64,000 nt of DNA from Aquincola agrisoli (GCF_036621135.1 NZ_JAZIBG010000009.1:62001-126000), one strand, 5' to 3'. Positions 17,481-26,501 are shown, counted from the first letter of the stretch. Program-made: numbers and translations. The notes: generated by a model from the sequence alone, not told the origin.

Positions 17481-18895
17481 GCGTGGCCGCCCGATGGTGG
17501 GCGCCGCGTGCTTGGCTGCCCGCCGGCTGGCATGACGGCGTGCTGCTGGCCGTCGACGCGCAAGGCCATTGGGCCGAGGTGCGGCCCGGCGTGGCCGAGC
17601 CCCCCCCGGACGCGCAGCGCCTCGCCGGCCCGGTGCTGCCGGGCTTGGTCAATGCGCACAGCCACGCCTTCCAGCGCGCCTTCGCGGGCCTGGCCGAGCG
17701 GCGCGAGCAGGCGGCCGATGACTTCTGGAGCTGGCGCGACCGCATGTACCAGGTGGCGCTGCGCATCACGCCCGGGCAACTGCGCGCGATCGCCACGCAC
17801 CTGTACGTGGAGCTGCTGCGCGGCGGCTACACGCAGGTGTGCGAGTTCCATTACCTGCAGCACGACGAGGACGGCAGCCCCTACGGCGACCCGCTCGCGA
17901 TGAGCTGGGCGCTGGCCGATGCCGCGGCCGACGCCGGCATCGGCCTGACGATGCTGCCGGTGCTGTACGAACGGGCGGGCTTCGCGCAGCCGGCGCTGCG
18001 GCCCGACCAGCGGCGCTTCGCGAGCACGGCCGAGGGCATCTGGGCCACGCGGCAGCGGCTGGCCGCATCGGGCCGCCCGCTGCTCACCGCAGGCCTGGCG
18101 TTGCACTCGCTGCGCGCCGCGCCGCCCGAGGCCATCGGCCGGCTGCGCACGCTGGCCGAGGGCTTCGACGGGCCGATCCACATCCACGTGGCCGAGCAGA
18201 CCTCGGAGGTCGACGACTGCCTGCGCCACACTGGCCAGCGGCCGATCGAATGGCTCGCGCGGCAGGGGCTGCTGGATGCACGCTGGCAGCTCGTGCACGC
18301 CACGCACACCACGCCGTCCGAGATCGACGCGGTGGCCGCGGCCGGCGCCGGCGCGGTGCTGTGCCCCAGCACCGAGGCCAACCTCGGCGACGGCCTGGCC
18401 GACCTGCCCGGCTGGCTGGCGAGCGGGGCCCCGCTGGCGCTCGGCTCCGACAGCCACGTGACACGCGCCTGGCGCGAAGAGCTGCGCCTGCTCGAATACG
18501 GCCAGCGCCTGGCACGCCGGCAGCGCAACGTGAGCGCCGCCCCCGAGGCCGGGCAGCCGGCCACCGCCGAGCGGCTGTGGGCGCGTGTGCAGGCCGGCAG
18601 CGGCGCGGCGGCCGGCCTCGGCCCCTGGGGCCTGCAGGCCGGCGCGCGGGCCGACCTGCTGGTGGCCGACCTGCAGGACCACGCGCTGAGGGGCATCCCG
18701 CCCACGCACCTGCTGGACGCGCTGGTGTTCTCCAGCCCGGGCCGCCCCTGGCGGGACGTGATGGTGGCGGGGCGCTGGGTCGTCAGCGCACACCGGCATG
18801 CGGGAGCGCAGGCGGTGGCTGACAGCTTCGCGGAGGCGATGTCGGAGATCTGGGATATCCGCAAAAACGTCGCCGCGCCGGGCCATGCCGTCTAG
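17477..18895 (+). CDS. hutF: Formimidoylglutamate deiminase
   Basis: A 472-residue amidohydrolase-superfamily enzyme that deiminates N-formimino-L-glutamate to N-formyl-L-glutamate and ammonia. Metal and catalytic motifs are visible: NAHSHAFQRAF, HIHVAEQ, VHATHTT and GSDSHV. I chose TTG at 17477 because GGAGG ends five bases upstream and it overlaps the hutG stop; GTG 17483 is the alternative. It completes the hutC-D-G-F operon. hutU and hutI, which should act between HutH and HutF, are not in this window. Confidence 0.92.
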   Translation: MSVAARWWAPRAWLPAGWHDGVLLAVDAQGHWAEVRPGVAEPPPDAQRLAGPVLPGLVNAHSHAFQRAFAGLAERREQAADDFWSWRDRMYQVALRITPGQLRAIATHLYVELLRGGYTQVCEFHYLQHDEDGSPYGDPLAMSWALADAAADAGIGLTMLPVLYERAGFAQPALRPDQRRFASTAEGIWATRQRLAASGRPLLTAGLALHSLRAAPPEAIGRLRTLAEGFDGPIHIHVAEQTSEVDDCLRHTGQRPIEWLARQGLLDARWQLVHATHTTPSEIDAVAAAGAGAVLCPSTEANLGDGLADLPGWLASGAPLALGSDSHVTRAWREELRLLEYGQRLARRQRNVSAAPEAGQPATAERLWARVQAGSGAAAGLGPWGLQAGARADLLVADLQDHALRGIPPTHLLDALVFSSPGRPWRDVMVAGRWVVSAHRHAGAQAVADSFAEAMSEIWDIRKNVAAPGHAV

Positions 18896-20036
18896 GCGCA
18901 GCCCCACGAAGCCACCGTCGGCACCGGGTTTTGCCGCGCTGGTGGCCAGCATCCGCCAGGTGCACCAGGAGTGCGCCAGCCAAGCCACGCGGGCCGTCAA
19001 CATCAGCCTGACCTTTCGCAACTGGCTGATCGGTGCGCACATCCACCACTACGAACTGCAGGGCGCGGACCGGGCCACCTATGGCGACCGGTTGCTGGCC
19101 GAACTGTCCGAAGCCTTGCGCAGCCATGGCGTCAGCAACAGCGGCCGGCGCCAGCTCTACGGCTACCTGGCGTTCTACCGGGCCTACCCGCAGATTGTGC
19201 GGACGGTGTCCGCACCATTCGCAGCGCTGCAGCCGGCGCCGCCGCGCGGCGAGAAAGTGCGGACGCCGTCCGCACAATCGCCGGCCGTGTCCGCAGCGTA
19301 CCCGGCACTGCTCGTCAACCGCCTCTCATACAGCCACTTCGAACAACTGGTGGACCTGGACGACAAGCAGCAGCGCGCCTTCTATGAAGCCGAAACTCTG
19401 CGCGGCACCTGGTCCGTGCGCGAACTCAAGCGCCAGATCGCCACGCAGTACTACCAGCGCAGCGGCTTGTCCACGAACAAGGCCGCGTTGTCGAAGCGCG
19501 CCCATGCCAGCGCCGAGCGGGCCGCACCGCAGCAGCTCATCCGCGACCCCTACGTGTTCGAGTTCCTGGGCCTCAAGGCCCAGGAGGTGGTGACCGAAGG
19601 TGAGCTCGAAGACGCCCTGCTCGACAAGCTCCAGGCCTTCCTGCTGGAGCTGGGCCACGGCTTCTGCTTCGAGGCACGGCAAAAGCGGCTGCTGATCGGC
19701 GGCGAGCACTTCTTCGTGGACCTGGTCTTCTACCACCGCGTGCTCAAGTGCCATGTGCTCATCGAACTGAAGAACGACGCCTTCCGCCACGAGCACCTGG
19801 GCCAGCTCAACAGCTACGTGGGCTACTACCGGCAGCACGAGATGAGCGACGGCGACCAGCCGCCCATCGGCATCCTGCTGTGCACGGGCAAGAACACCGA
19901 ACTGGTGCAGTACGCGCTGGCGGGCATGAGCAACCAGCTCTTCGTGTCACGCTACCAGGTGCAGTTGCCCGGCAAGGAGGAGATCGCGGCCTTCCTGCAC
20001 AAGGCCGTCGAGGAGCTGGGCGGCCAGGCCGGCTGA
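18885..20036 (+). CDS. DUF1016 (YhcG-family) PDDEXK nuclease
   Basis: A 383-residue protein with the DUF1016 N-terminal domain (RNWLIGAHIHHYEL, LYGYLAFYRAYP, NRLSYSHFEQLV, ARE-like YEAETLRGTWSVRELKRQI) and a C-terminal PDDEXK nuclease domain whose core is VDLVFYHR ... LIELKND. YhcG proteins are predicted endonucleases often found near mobile DNA and restriction genes; here the neighbours are ordinary. It overlaps the hutF 3' end by 11 bases. The coding sequence contains two nearly identical 19-bp palindromes (19197-19215 and 19257-19275) in a short Ala/Pro-rich linker, which is unusual. Confidence 0.9.
   Translation: MPSRRSPTKPPSAPGFAALVASIRQVHQECASQATRAVNISLTFRNWLIGAHIHHYELQGADRATYGDRLLAELSEALRSHGVSNSGRRQLYGYLAFYRAYPQIVRTVSAPFAALQPAPPRGEKVRTPSAQSPAVSAAYPALLVNRLSYSHFEQLVDLDDKQQRAFYEAETLRGTWSVRELKRQIATQYYQRSGLSTNKAALSKRAHASAERAAPQQLIRDPYVFEFLGLKAQEVVTEGELEDALLDKLQAFLLELGHGFCFEARQKRLLIGGEHFFVDLVFYHRVLKCHVLIELKNDAFRHEHLGQLNSYVGYYRQHEMSDGDQPPIGILLCTGKNTELVQYALAGMSNQLFVSRYQVQLPGKEEIAAFLHKAVEELGGQAG
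19197..19275 (+). repeat. Pair of 19-bp palindromes inside the DUF1016 gene
   Basis: GTGCGGAC-GGT-GTCCGCAC at 19197-19215 and GTGCGGAC-GCC-GTCCGCAC at 19257-19275 share identical 8-bp arms and differ only in the 3-nt centre. A further half-site, GTGTCCGCAG, follows at about 19287. They encode the similar peptides VRTVSA and VRTPSA in the interdomain linker. Confidence 0.7.
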
Positions 20037-20045
20037 TCGATGCGG

Positions 20046-22532
20046 TCAGCCCGGCGCCACGCAATCCGCCGCTGCCGGCGCATCCACTCCCGCCGTCGGC
20101 GCCCGCCTCAACGGCAGCTGCAGCGCGAAGGTGCTGCCCGCGAACGACGACTCGGCCAGCTCGATCGTGCCGCCCATCGCCGACACGATGCGCGCGCAGA
20201 TCGACAGCCCCAGCCCCGCCCCGCGCCGCGAGCGCCGCCCGGCTTCACCCTGCGTGAAGGCGCTGAAGAGCTGCGCGACATCGTCCGCCGCGATGCCCGG
20301 GCCGGTGTCGGCCACCGTCACGCGCAGCACCAGGCCCGCCGGCCCCCCCCGCTCGACGGCGACCGCCATCTCGACACTGCCCTTCACGGTGAACTTCACC
20401 GCATTGCCCACGAGGTTCTGCAGCACCTGCGTCAGCCGCACCGCGTCGCAGTGCACGCGCAGGTCCGGGGCGAACCGCAGGCTGGCCTGCAGCGCCAGGC
20501 CCTTGAGCTCGGCCTGCACGCGCCACGGCGCCAGCGCGGTGTCGATGACCTCCTTCAGCAGCACCGGCGCGGGCTGCAGGTCGAGCCCGCCCTGCAGCAT
20601 GCGCTCGAAATCCAGCGTGCGTTCGCACAGGTCCAGCAGGCCGCCGGACGACGCCCGCATCGCGCCGAGCAGCTGGCGCTGCCGGTCGGCCCCCATCGCG
20701 CCCGCCTCCAGCAGGCCCAACCCGCCGACGATGCCGCCCAGCGTGCCGCGCAGTTCGTGGCTGAGGTAGGCGGTGAAAGCCGCGCGGGCGGCCACCTGCT
20801 CCTCGGCCAGCCGCCGTGCATCGTCGAGCGTGCGCTGCGCCTGCCGCAGACGCCGGTTGCCGATCCACAGGCTGCCGATCACCAGCCCCGCGAGCGCGGT
20901 GCCGGCCGCGCCGATCGCCAGCACGCGCCCCCAGGGCACGCCCTGGTTCAACTGCACGCGCAGCCACCGGTTGTCGATCGCCGCCCGCTCCGCGGGCGTC
21001 ATCGCATCAAGGCCGGCGCGCAGCACGCCGGCCATCTCCGGCAGACTCTTGCGCACGGCGAAGTACAGCTCGCTGTCGCCCTGCGGCACGGTGCCGATGG
21101 TGCGCAGCGCGCCGGCATGCCGTGCCTCGAGCAGCTCGTTGACGACCTTCATGTTGCCGATCGCCAGCTCCGCATCGCCGCGCCGCACGGCCTGCAGCAC
21201 CTCGGCCTGCGTCGCGTACTCCTGCAGCGCGAGGTTCGGGTGGCGCGAGCGCAGCAGCGGCAGCAGGAAGTGCTCGCGCAGCAGCGCCAGGCGCCGGCGG
21301 CCCGGTGCGTCGAGGCCGGCGTCGAGGTCGCGGTCCGAGGCCGCGACGACCACGGTCGGCACCCGCAGGAACGGGCCCACGAAGTCGAAGTCCCGTCCGC
21401 GCTCGTTGTTGCGGGCGGCCGCCGCGATCACGTCGATGTCGCCGCGCAGCGCCCGCGCATAGACGTCGGCGAAGCTGCCGCTTTCCTCGACCGCGACGAT
21501 CAGCCCCACCTTGCCGGCCACGGCCCGTGTGATGTCGGCGGCCAGGCCGTCGAAACCGCCGGCCAGGCTGGTGAACGCGATCGGCGCGAAGGCCGCATCG
21601 AACCCCACGCGCAGGCTGCCGTGGGCGCGGATCCATGCCCGCTGTGCGTCGGTGAGCGTGGTCTGCGGCCGCACGTCGGCCCCGAGCACGCTGCGCGGCA
21701 GCCATTTGGCGGCCACTGCGGCGATCTCGTCGGTGCCGAGACCGGCGACCGCCTGGTCGAGGATGGCCGCCAGCTCCGGCAGGTCCTTGCGCACCGCCGG
21801 CCCGAGCGCGGTGCCCGGCGTGGCGATGGCGCCGCGCAGCGCGAGGTTGGCCGTCAGGTGCTTCTCCATGTAGTACACCGCGACCTGCCGGAAGCCTATG
21901 AAGACGTCCGCCTCCCCGCTGGCGACCGCCAGCAGCGCCTGCTCGGCCGAGTCGTAATGCTGCACACGGGCCTGCGGGTAGTGCTCGGCAAGCAGTTCGG
22001 CCGCCGTCGACAGGCGCTCGGCCGCGACGCGGTAGCCGCTGAACCGCGCATCGGCGGTGACGTCGCCCAGGCGCCGGTCGGCCACGTAGACCATCTGCGT
22101 GGAGAACAGCGGCCGCACGAAGTGCAGCAGCTCGCGCCGGGAGGCGGTTTCGGCAGTGAAGGGCGTGAGGTCGATCTCGCCCCGCTGCATGGCCTGCAGC
22201 GTGTCGCCGAAGCGGGCGTAGCGGTGGTACTCCATGCGCAGGCCCGCCCGCTCGGCCAGGCGGTTCATCAGCTCGATCACGAAGCCTTCGTAGCGCCCCT
22301 GCCGGTCGGCGAAGTAGTAGGGCGGCGACTCCGTCGACATGCCCACGCGCACCACCGGGTGCCGCGCGATCCAGGCGTGCTGTGCGTCGGTGAGGTGCAG
22401 CGGCGACCGGGCGGCGGTTGCGGCATCCTGCGCCATCGCCTCGCCAGGGAGCAGGAACAGGCCGCACACCAGCAGCGCCAGGGCGCCTGTCGATCGCAAC
22501 AACGGGAGCAGGCCAGGCACGAGGTAAGGCAT
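20046..22532 (-). CDS. BvgS-like sensor histidine kinase with two periplasmic binding domains
   Basis: An 828-residue membrane kinase. After a signal/anchor (LLPLLRSTGALALLVCGLFLLPGEAMAQ) come two tandem Venus-flytrap solute-binding domains (about 45-275 and 285-515), a transmembrane helix (WGRVLAIGAAGTALAGLVIGSLW, near 525-548), then HisKA with phospho-acceptor His in YLSHELRGTLGG and a HATPase with NLVGNAVKF, ADTGPGIA and GAGLGLSI. Unlike BvgS it has no PAS domain between membrane and kinase and no receiver or HPt domain at the C-terminus. No response regulator gene lies beside it. ATG at 22532 is chosen for the signal; an earlier ATG exists at 22703. Confidence 0.9.
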   Translation of the reverse strand: MPYLVPGLLPLLRSTGALALLVCGLFLLPGEAMAQDAATAARSPLHLTDAQHAWIARHPVVRVGMSTESPPYYFADRQGRYEGFVIELMNRLAERAGLRMEYHRYARFGDTLQAMQRGEIDLTPFTAETASRRELLHFVRPLFSTQMVYVADRRLGDVTADARFSGYRVAAERLSTAAELLAEHYPQARVQHYDSAEQALLAVASGEADVFIGFRQVAVYYMEKHLTANLALRGAIATPGTALGPAVRKDLPELAAILDQAVAGLGTDEIAAVAAKWLPRSVLGADVRPQTTLTDAQRAWIRAHGSLRVGFDAAFAPIAFTSLAGGFDGLAADITRAVAGKVGLIVAVEESGSFADVYARALRGDIDVIAAAARNNERGRDFDFVGPFLRVPTVVVAASDRDLDAGLDAPGRRRLALLREHFLLPLLRSRHPNLALQEYATQAEVLQAVRRGDAELAIGNMKVVNELLEARHAGALRTIGTVPQGDSELYFAVRKSLPEMAGVLRAGLDAMTPAERAAIDNRWLRVQLNQGVPWGRVLAIGAAGTALAGLVIGSLWIGNRRLRQAQRTLDDARRLAEEQVAARAAFTAYLSHELRGTLGGIVGGLGLLEAGAMGADRQRQLLGAMRASSGGLLDLCERTLDFERMLQGGLDLQPAPVLLKEVIDTALAPWRVQAELKGLALQASLRFAPDLRVHCDAVRLTQVLQNLVGNAVKFTVKGSVEMAVAVERGGPAGLVLRVTVADTGPGIAADDVAQLFSAFTQGEAGRRSRRGAGLGLSICARIVSAMGGTIELAESSFAGSTFALQLPLRRAPTAGVDAPAAADCVAPG

Positions 22533-22686
22533 CGATCCATCGCGGGCTGAAGCGCGGTCGCCGTCGTGGGCCGCATCGGCGCGGAAGCTTAACAGCCTGA
22601 TACAAGTTGAGCCTGCGCCCCGCACGCTCGTTACAGGTCTGCACGGGCGTATCGAAACGTGTGGAGGGGGGTTGTAGGCTTGCGGG

Positions 22687-23379
22687 ATGTTCAGCAGATT
22701 CAAGCCCGTTCCCTTCGACCCCTACGGCCGCCGCCGCCAGCGCCGGCTGATCCCGCCGTGGCTGTGGCTCTGGCTCAGCGGCGTGGCCATCGGCGGCGCC
22801 GGCGTGGTGGTGGTGCAGCAGAAGTACCTGCCCCCGCGGTTGTCCGCCAGCGAATCGGCCGCGCTGCGCACATCGCACGAGCAGGCCAGCGCACAGCGCG
22901 ACGCACTGCAGCGCCAGCTCGCCGAGACCACGGCCAAGCTCGACGCCGCGCAGAAAGGCAGCGCCCAGGCGGCCGGCACGCTCGAGTCGAGCCGCGCCGA
23001 AGTGGCGCGGCTGCGCGAAGACCTGGCGGCGGTCGTCGCCGCGCTGCCCTCCGACCCGCGCGGCGGCCGCGTCGAGATCCGCGCCGGGCAGTTCAAGGCG
23101 ACCGGTTCGGCGCTCGACTACGACCTCGTCCTCACGCGCGACGGCCGCAGCAGCGGCAAGCCGATGAGCGGCGTGCTGCAGCTCGTGGTGGCCGGCGAGG
23201 CCCGCGGCGCGGAATCCACCGTCAAGGCGCCGCCGGTGACGATCCAGATCAACGGGCACCAGGTGGTGCGCGGCAGCGTGCCGCTGCCCGACGGCTTCAC
23301 CCCGCGCGAGACGACGATCCGCATCCTCGACCGCCCGGCGGGCGAGCAAGTCGGGATGCGGGTGCTGCGGGTGCGGTAG
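22687..23379 (+). CDS. Single-pass membrane protein with coiled coil
   Basis: A 230-residue protein: basic N-terminus (PYGRRRQRR), one transmembrane helix (LIPPWLWLWLSGVAIGGAGVVVV, about 21-43), a coiled coil from about 55 to 115 (long runs of Ala, Glu, Gln, Arg) and a C-terminal beta-rich domain (VEIRAGQFKATGSALDYDLVLTRDGR, then VTIQINGHQVVRG). The architecture resembles the DUF6776-type proteins of other proteobacteria, but I cannot assign a family firmly. It is divergent from the kinase and convergent with the dehydratase. Confidence 0.72.
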   Translation: MFSRFKPVPFDPYGRRRQRRLIPPWLWLWLSGVAIGGAGVVVVQQKYLPPRLSASESAALRTSHEQASAQRDALQRQLAETTAKLDAAQKGSAQAAGTLESSRAEVARLREDLAAVVAALPSDPRGGRVEIRAGQFKATGSALDYDLVLTRDGRSSGKPMSGVLQLVVAGEARGAESTVKAPPVTIQINGHQVVRGSVPLPDGFTPRETTIRILDRPAGEQVGMRVLRVR

Positions 23380-23385
23380 CCCGCG

Positions 23386-23402
23386 GAGGCGCGGCGCGCC
23401 TC
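23386..23402. terminator. GC-rich palindrome between convergent genes
   Basis: GAGGCGCG-G-CGCGCCTC is a perfect palindrome placed between two convergent genes and overlapping the stop codon of the dehydratase. It could form a bidirectional terminator stem, but there is no T-run on either side, so the call is tentative. Confidence 0.3.
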
Positions 23403-24675
23403 AGAACCGCGGCGACGTGCCCGCGAAATCCGGCTGGTACTTGCGCATCTGCGCCAGGTCATCGCGCTGCCTCACGCCGCAGGCGAGGTACTGCTCGTGC
23501 AGCCGGGCCAGCGCCTCGCGGTCGAGCTGCACGCCCAGGCCGGGCGAGGCGGGCAGCCTGACGGCGCCCTCATCGAAGGCCACGCGACCGCCGGCGATCA
23601 CCTCCTCCTCCTGCCACGGGTAGTGCGTGTCGCATGCATAGCCGAGGTTGGAGACGCTGGCCGCCACGTGGGTCATCGCCATCAGGCTGATGCCCAGGTG
23701 CGAGTTGGAGTGCATCGAGATGCCCAGGCCCCACACCTCGCACATGCGCGCCAGCTCACGCGTGGCGCGCAGCCCGCCCCAGTAGTGGTGGTCGGACAGC
23801 ACCACCTTCACCGAGCCGAGCGCCACGCCGCGCCGGAATTCGTCGAAGGTGGTGACCACCATGTTGGTGGCCAGCGGCAGCCGCGTGTGGCGCGCCAGCT
23901 CGGCCATGCCTTCGAGGCCCGGCGTCGGGTCTTCGTAGTACTCCAGCAGCTCATCGAGCTCGGGCGCGGCGGCGATGCTGGTCTGCAGCGACCAGTTGGC
24001 ATTGGGGTCGAGCCGCAACGGCATGCCGGGGAAGGCTTCGCTCAATGCACGGATGCAGGCGATCTCGTGCGCGGGCTCGAACACGCCGCCCTTGAGCTTG
24101 ATGCTGCGGAAACCGTAGAGGCCGATCATGCGCCGCGCCTGCTCGACGATCTGCGCCGGGCTCAGGCCTTCGCCCCAGGCGTCGGGCGCGTAGGGCTTGC
24201 CATGGTGCTCGGCGTACTTGAAGAAAAGGTACGCGCTGTAGGGCACACGGTCGCGCACCGCGCCGCCGAGCAGGTCGACCACCGGCGCGCCGACGATCTG
24301 GCCCTGCAGGTCGAGCATCGCCACCTCGAACGCGCTGATCACCTTGGCCGCGTTCTTCGCGCTGTGCGAGCCCGGTGCCAGCGTGAACTCGACCGCGCCG
24401 GCCACCGGCCGCACGGTGGCGCGCACCCGCTCCTCCATCACGTTGAGGTCGAACGGCGAGAGCCCGACGATCACCGGCCGCGCCTGCGCCAGCACCGCCA
24501 GCATCGGCGCGTCGCCGTAGGTCTCGGAGATGCCGATGCGGCCGTCGGAGGTCTCGAACTCCAGGATGGCGCGCAGCGCCCAGGGCTCGTGGATGCCGGC
24601 GGCGTTGAGCAACGGGCCGTCGCGGAAGGCGATGGGCGTGATGCGGATGTCGGTGATGCGGATGTCGCGGCGCAT
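23401..24675 (-). CDS. Glucarate dehydratase family enolase
   Basis: A 424-residue enolase-superfamily enzyme. The glucarate dehydratase signatures are visible: KxK bases in SIKLKGG, metal ligands in RLDPNANW, YYEDPTPG and LATNMVV, and the catalytic His in SMHSNSHLG. It should dehydrate D-glucarate (or a related aldarate) to a 2-keto-3-deoxy acid. A Bug receptor gene lies 31 bases upstream on the same strand, behind a GntR-type operator, so uptake and dehydration of an aldarate are probably co-regulated. Enzymes that process the product are not in the window. Confidence 0.88.
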   Translation of the reverse strand: MRRDIRITDIRITPIAFRDGPLLNAAGIHEPWALRAILEFETSDGRIGISETYGDAPMLAVLAQARPVIVGLSPFDLNVMEERVRATVRPVAGAVEFTLAPGSHSAKNAAKVISAFEVAMLDLQGQIVGAPVVDLLGGAVRDRVPYSAYLFFKYAEHHGKPYAPDAWGEGLSPAQIVEQARRMIGLYGFRSIKLKGGVFEPAHEIACIRALSEAFPGMPLRLDPNANWSLQTSIAAAPELDELLEYYEDPTPGLEGMAELARHTRLPLATNMVVTTFDEFRRGVALGSVKVVLSDHHYWGGLRATRELARMCEVWGLGISMHSNSHLGISLMAMTHVAASVSNLGYACDTHYPWQEEEVIAGGRVAFDEGAVRLPASPGLGVQLDREALARLHEQYLACGVRQRDDLAQMRKYQPDFAGTSPRF

Positions 24676-24706
24676 GATCGTTGGGGGGGGTGTCGGGGCT
24701 GTGGCG

Positions 24707-25684
24707 TCAATCGGCGGACGCGCCGGACTTCTTGACCAGCGCGGCCCACCGCGGGATCTCCTTCTGCATCAGCGCAGCGAGTTCCTCGGGGCTGCCTGCG
24801 GCGATCTCCATGCCGAGCTGGCCGCCCAGCTTGGCCTGCACGTCGGGCTGCCTGAGGGCCTTGGCGATCTCGCCGTGGAGCCGCTGCACCACGGGCCTGG
24901 GCGTGCCCTTGGGCGCGTACACGGCCTGCCAGGACGACATCTCGAAGCCTGGCACGCCGGCCTCGACCATCGTGGGCGTCTCGGGCGAGAGGGCGATGCG
25001 CTTGCCGGTAGTGACCGCCAGCAGCTTGAGCTTGCCGGCCTGCAGCAGCGGCAGCGCCGCGGTCATCTGGTCGAACATGAAGGTGACCTGGCCGGACGAG
25101 ACGTCGACCATCGCAGGCGGCGTGCCCTTGTAGGCCACGTGCGTGAGCGGGATGCCGATGAGGTCGGCGAACATCTCGCCGGCGAGGTGGGTGGAGGTGC
25201 CGGCGCCGGACGAGGCGAAGGTGCGCTTCTTCTCGTCCTTCTTCAGCAGCGCGATCAGCTCGGCCACCGAGTTGACGCCGAGGTTCGGGTCGACCAGCAG
25301 CACGTTGGGCAGGAAGGCGATCAGCGCCACCGGCTCGAAGTCCTTCACCGGGTCGTAGGGTAGCTTCTTGTAGAGGCTGGCGTTGATCGCGTGGGTGCTG
25401 ATGGTGCCGCCGAACAGCGTGTAGCCGTCGGCCGGCGCCTTCGCGACGTAGCTCGCGCCGATGCCGCCGCCCTGGCCGGGCTTGTTCTCGACCACCACCG
25501 TCTGCTTCAGCGACTCCTGGAGCTTCTGGGCGATGGTGCGGCCGACCACGTCGGTCGAGCCGCCAGCGGTGAAGGGCACCACGTAGGTGATCGGCTTGGC
25601 GGCCGGCCACTCCGGCGCCTGGGCACCTACCGAAGAGAAGGCGCAGGCACAGGCGGCCGCAAGCAGGGCGGATCGGCGATTCAT
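24707..25684 (-). CDS. Bug-family tripartite tricarboxylate transporter receptor
   Basis: A 325-residue periplasmic receptor: signal peptide MNRRSALLAAACACAFSSVGA, then the family blocks ITYVVPFTAGGSTDVVGRTIAQKL, VVENKPGQGGGIGASYVAKAPADGYTL, and YDPVKDFEPVALI. Bug receptors bind carboxylated or amidated small molecules. No TctA/TctB membrane genes accompany it, as is usual in Burkholderiales. Position ahead of glucarate dehydratase suggests an aldarate ligand, which is inference. It is divergent from the GntR gene across a perfect palindrome. Confidence 0.9.
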   Translation of the reverse strand: MNRRSALLAAACACAFSSVGAQAPEWPAAKPITYVVPFTAGGSTDVVGRTIAQKLQESLKQTVVVENKPGQGGGIGASYVAKAPADGYTLFGGTISTHAINASLYKKLPYDPVKDFEPVALIAFLPNVLLVDPNLGVNSVAELIALLKKDEKKRTFASSGAGTSTHLAGEMFADLIGIPLTHVAYKGTPPAMVDVSSGQVTFMFDQMTAALPLLQAGKLKLLAVTTGKRIALSPETPTMVEAGVPGFEMSSWQAVYAPKGTPRPVVQRLHGEIAKALRQPDVQAKLGGQLGMEIAAGSPEELAALMQKEIPRWAALVKKSGASAD

Positions 25685-25731
25685 GGGGTTGTCTCCGTCA
25701 GGGGATGTCGTTGGGTGCGGCGCTAGTGAAG

Positions 25732-25747
25732 CACTAATGTATTAGTG
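25732..25747. promoter_or_regulatory. Palindromic operator for the GntR regulator
   Basis: CACTAAT-GT-ATTAGTG is a perfect 7-2-7 dyad in the 111-bp gap between the Bug receptor start and the GntR start. Related half-sites (CTAGTG at about 25723 and CCACTAG at about 25764) flank it. Position and symmetry fit a binding site for the adjacent FadR-type GntR repressor controlling itself and the receptor-dehydratase genes. Confidence 0.7.
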
Positions 25748-25795
25748 TGTCAACGAGGCATCCCACTAGAATTTCGAGCCCTGACCGCCCACGCC

Positions 25796-26476
25796 ATGAA
25801 GCCACCGCACAAGCTCGACCGAACCCGGCAAGCCGCCCCGCAGGTCTTCGAGCGCCTGCGCGAGATGATCGTCTCGCTCGAGCTGGCGCCCGGCACGGTG
25901 CTGTCGCGGGCCGAGCTGGCCGAGCGCTTCCAGGTCAGCCAGACGCCGGTGCGCGATGCGCTGATGCAGCTGGGCCAGGAAGGCCTGGTGGACATCTTTC
26001 CGCAGCACGCCACCCTGGTCAGCCGCATCCACCTGCCGTCGGCCCAGCAGGCGCACTTCCTGCGCTGCGCGATCGAGCTGGAGGTGGTGCGCACGCTCGC
26101 GCTCGACGACGACGACGCGATCGTCGCGAAGCTGCGGGCGCAGGTCGACCTGCAGGCCGCGCTGGCCGGCGGCGAGCCGGAGGAGTTCATCGCCGCCGAC
26201 CACGCCTTCCACCGCATGATGTACGTGGCCGCGGGCGCACCCGACCTCTACGACCTGGTGCGGCGCATGAGCGGCCACATCGACCGCCTGCGCCGGCTCG
26301 ACCTGCCGTCGGACGGCAAGGCGAAGCGCGTGGTGCGCGACCACCGCCGCATCGTCGACGCGATCGCCAAGCGCGCGCCGGAGGCCGCGCAGGAGGCGCT
26401 GCGCGAGCACCTGTCGGGCACGCTCGGGCGGGTCGACGACATCCGGGAGCGCTTCCCGGACTACGTCACCGCCTGA
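25796..26476 (+). CDS. GntR-family (FadR/FCD) transcriptional regulator
   Basis: A 226-residue regulator. The winged helix occupies about residues 12-80 (QVFERLREMIVSLELAPGTVLSRAELAERFQVSQTPVRDAL), followed by an all-helical FCD ligand domain with the metal-site pattern D-H-H (FIAADHAFHRMMY and later RVVRDHRRIVDAI). Such proteins usually respond to small organic acids. It is divergent from the Bug receptor/glucarate dehydratase pair and probably represses it. The ATG at 25796 is chosen because the upstream in-frame extension covers the operator-proximal DNA. Confidence 0.9.
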   Translation: MKPPHKLDRTRQAAPQVFERLREMIVSLELAPGTVLSRAELAERFQVSQTPVRDALMQLGQEGLVDIFPQHATLVSRIHLPSAQQAHFLRCAIELEVVRTLALDDDDAIVAKLRAQVDLQAALAGGEPEEFIAADHAFHRMMYVAAGAPDLYDLVRRMSGHIDRLRRLDLPSDGKAKRVVRDHRRIVDAIAKRAPEAAQEALREHLSGTLGRVDDIRERFPDYVTA

Positions 26477-26501
26477 CGCGGGGCGCGTCCGCCGCGCCGC
26501 G

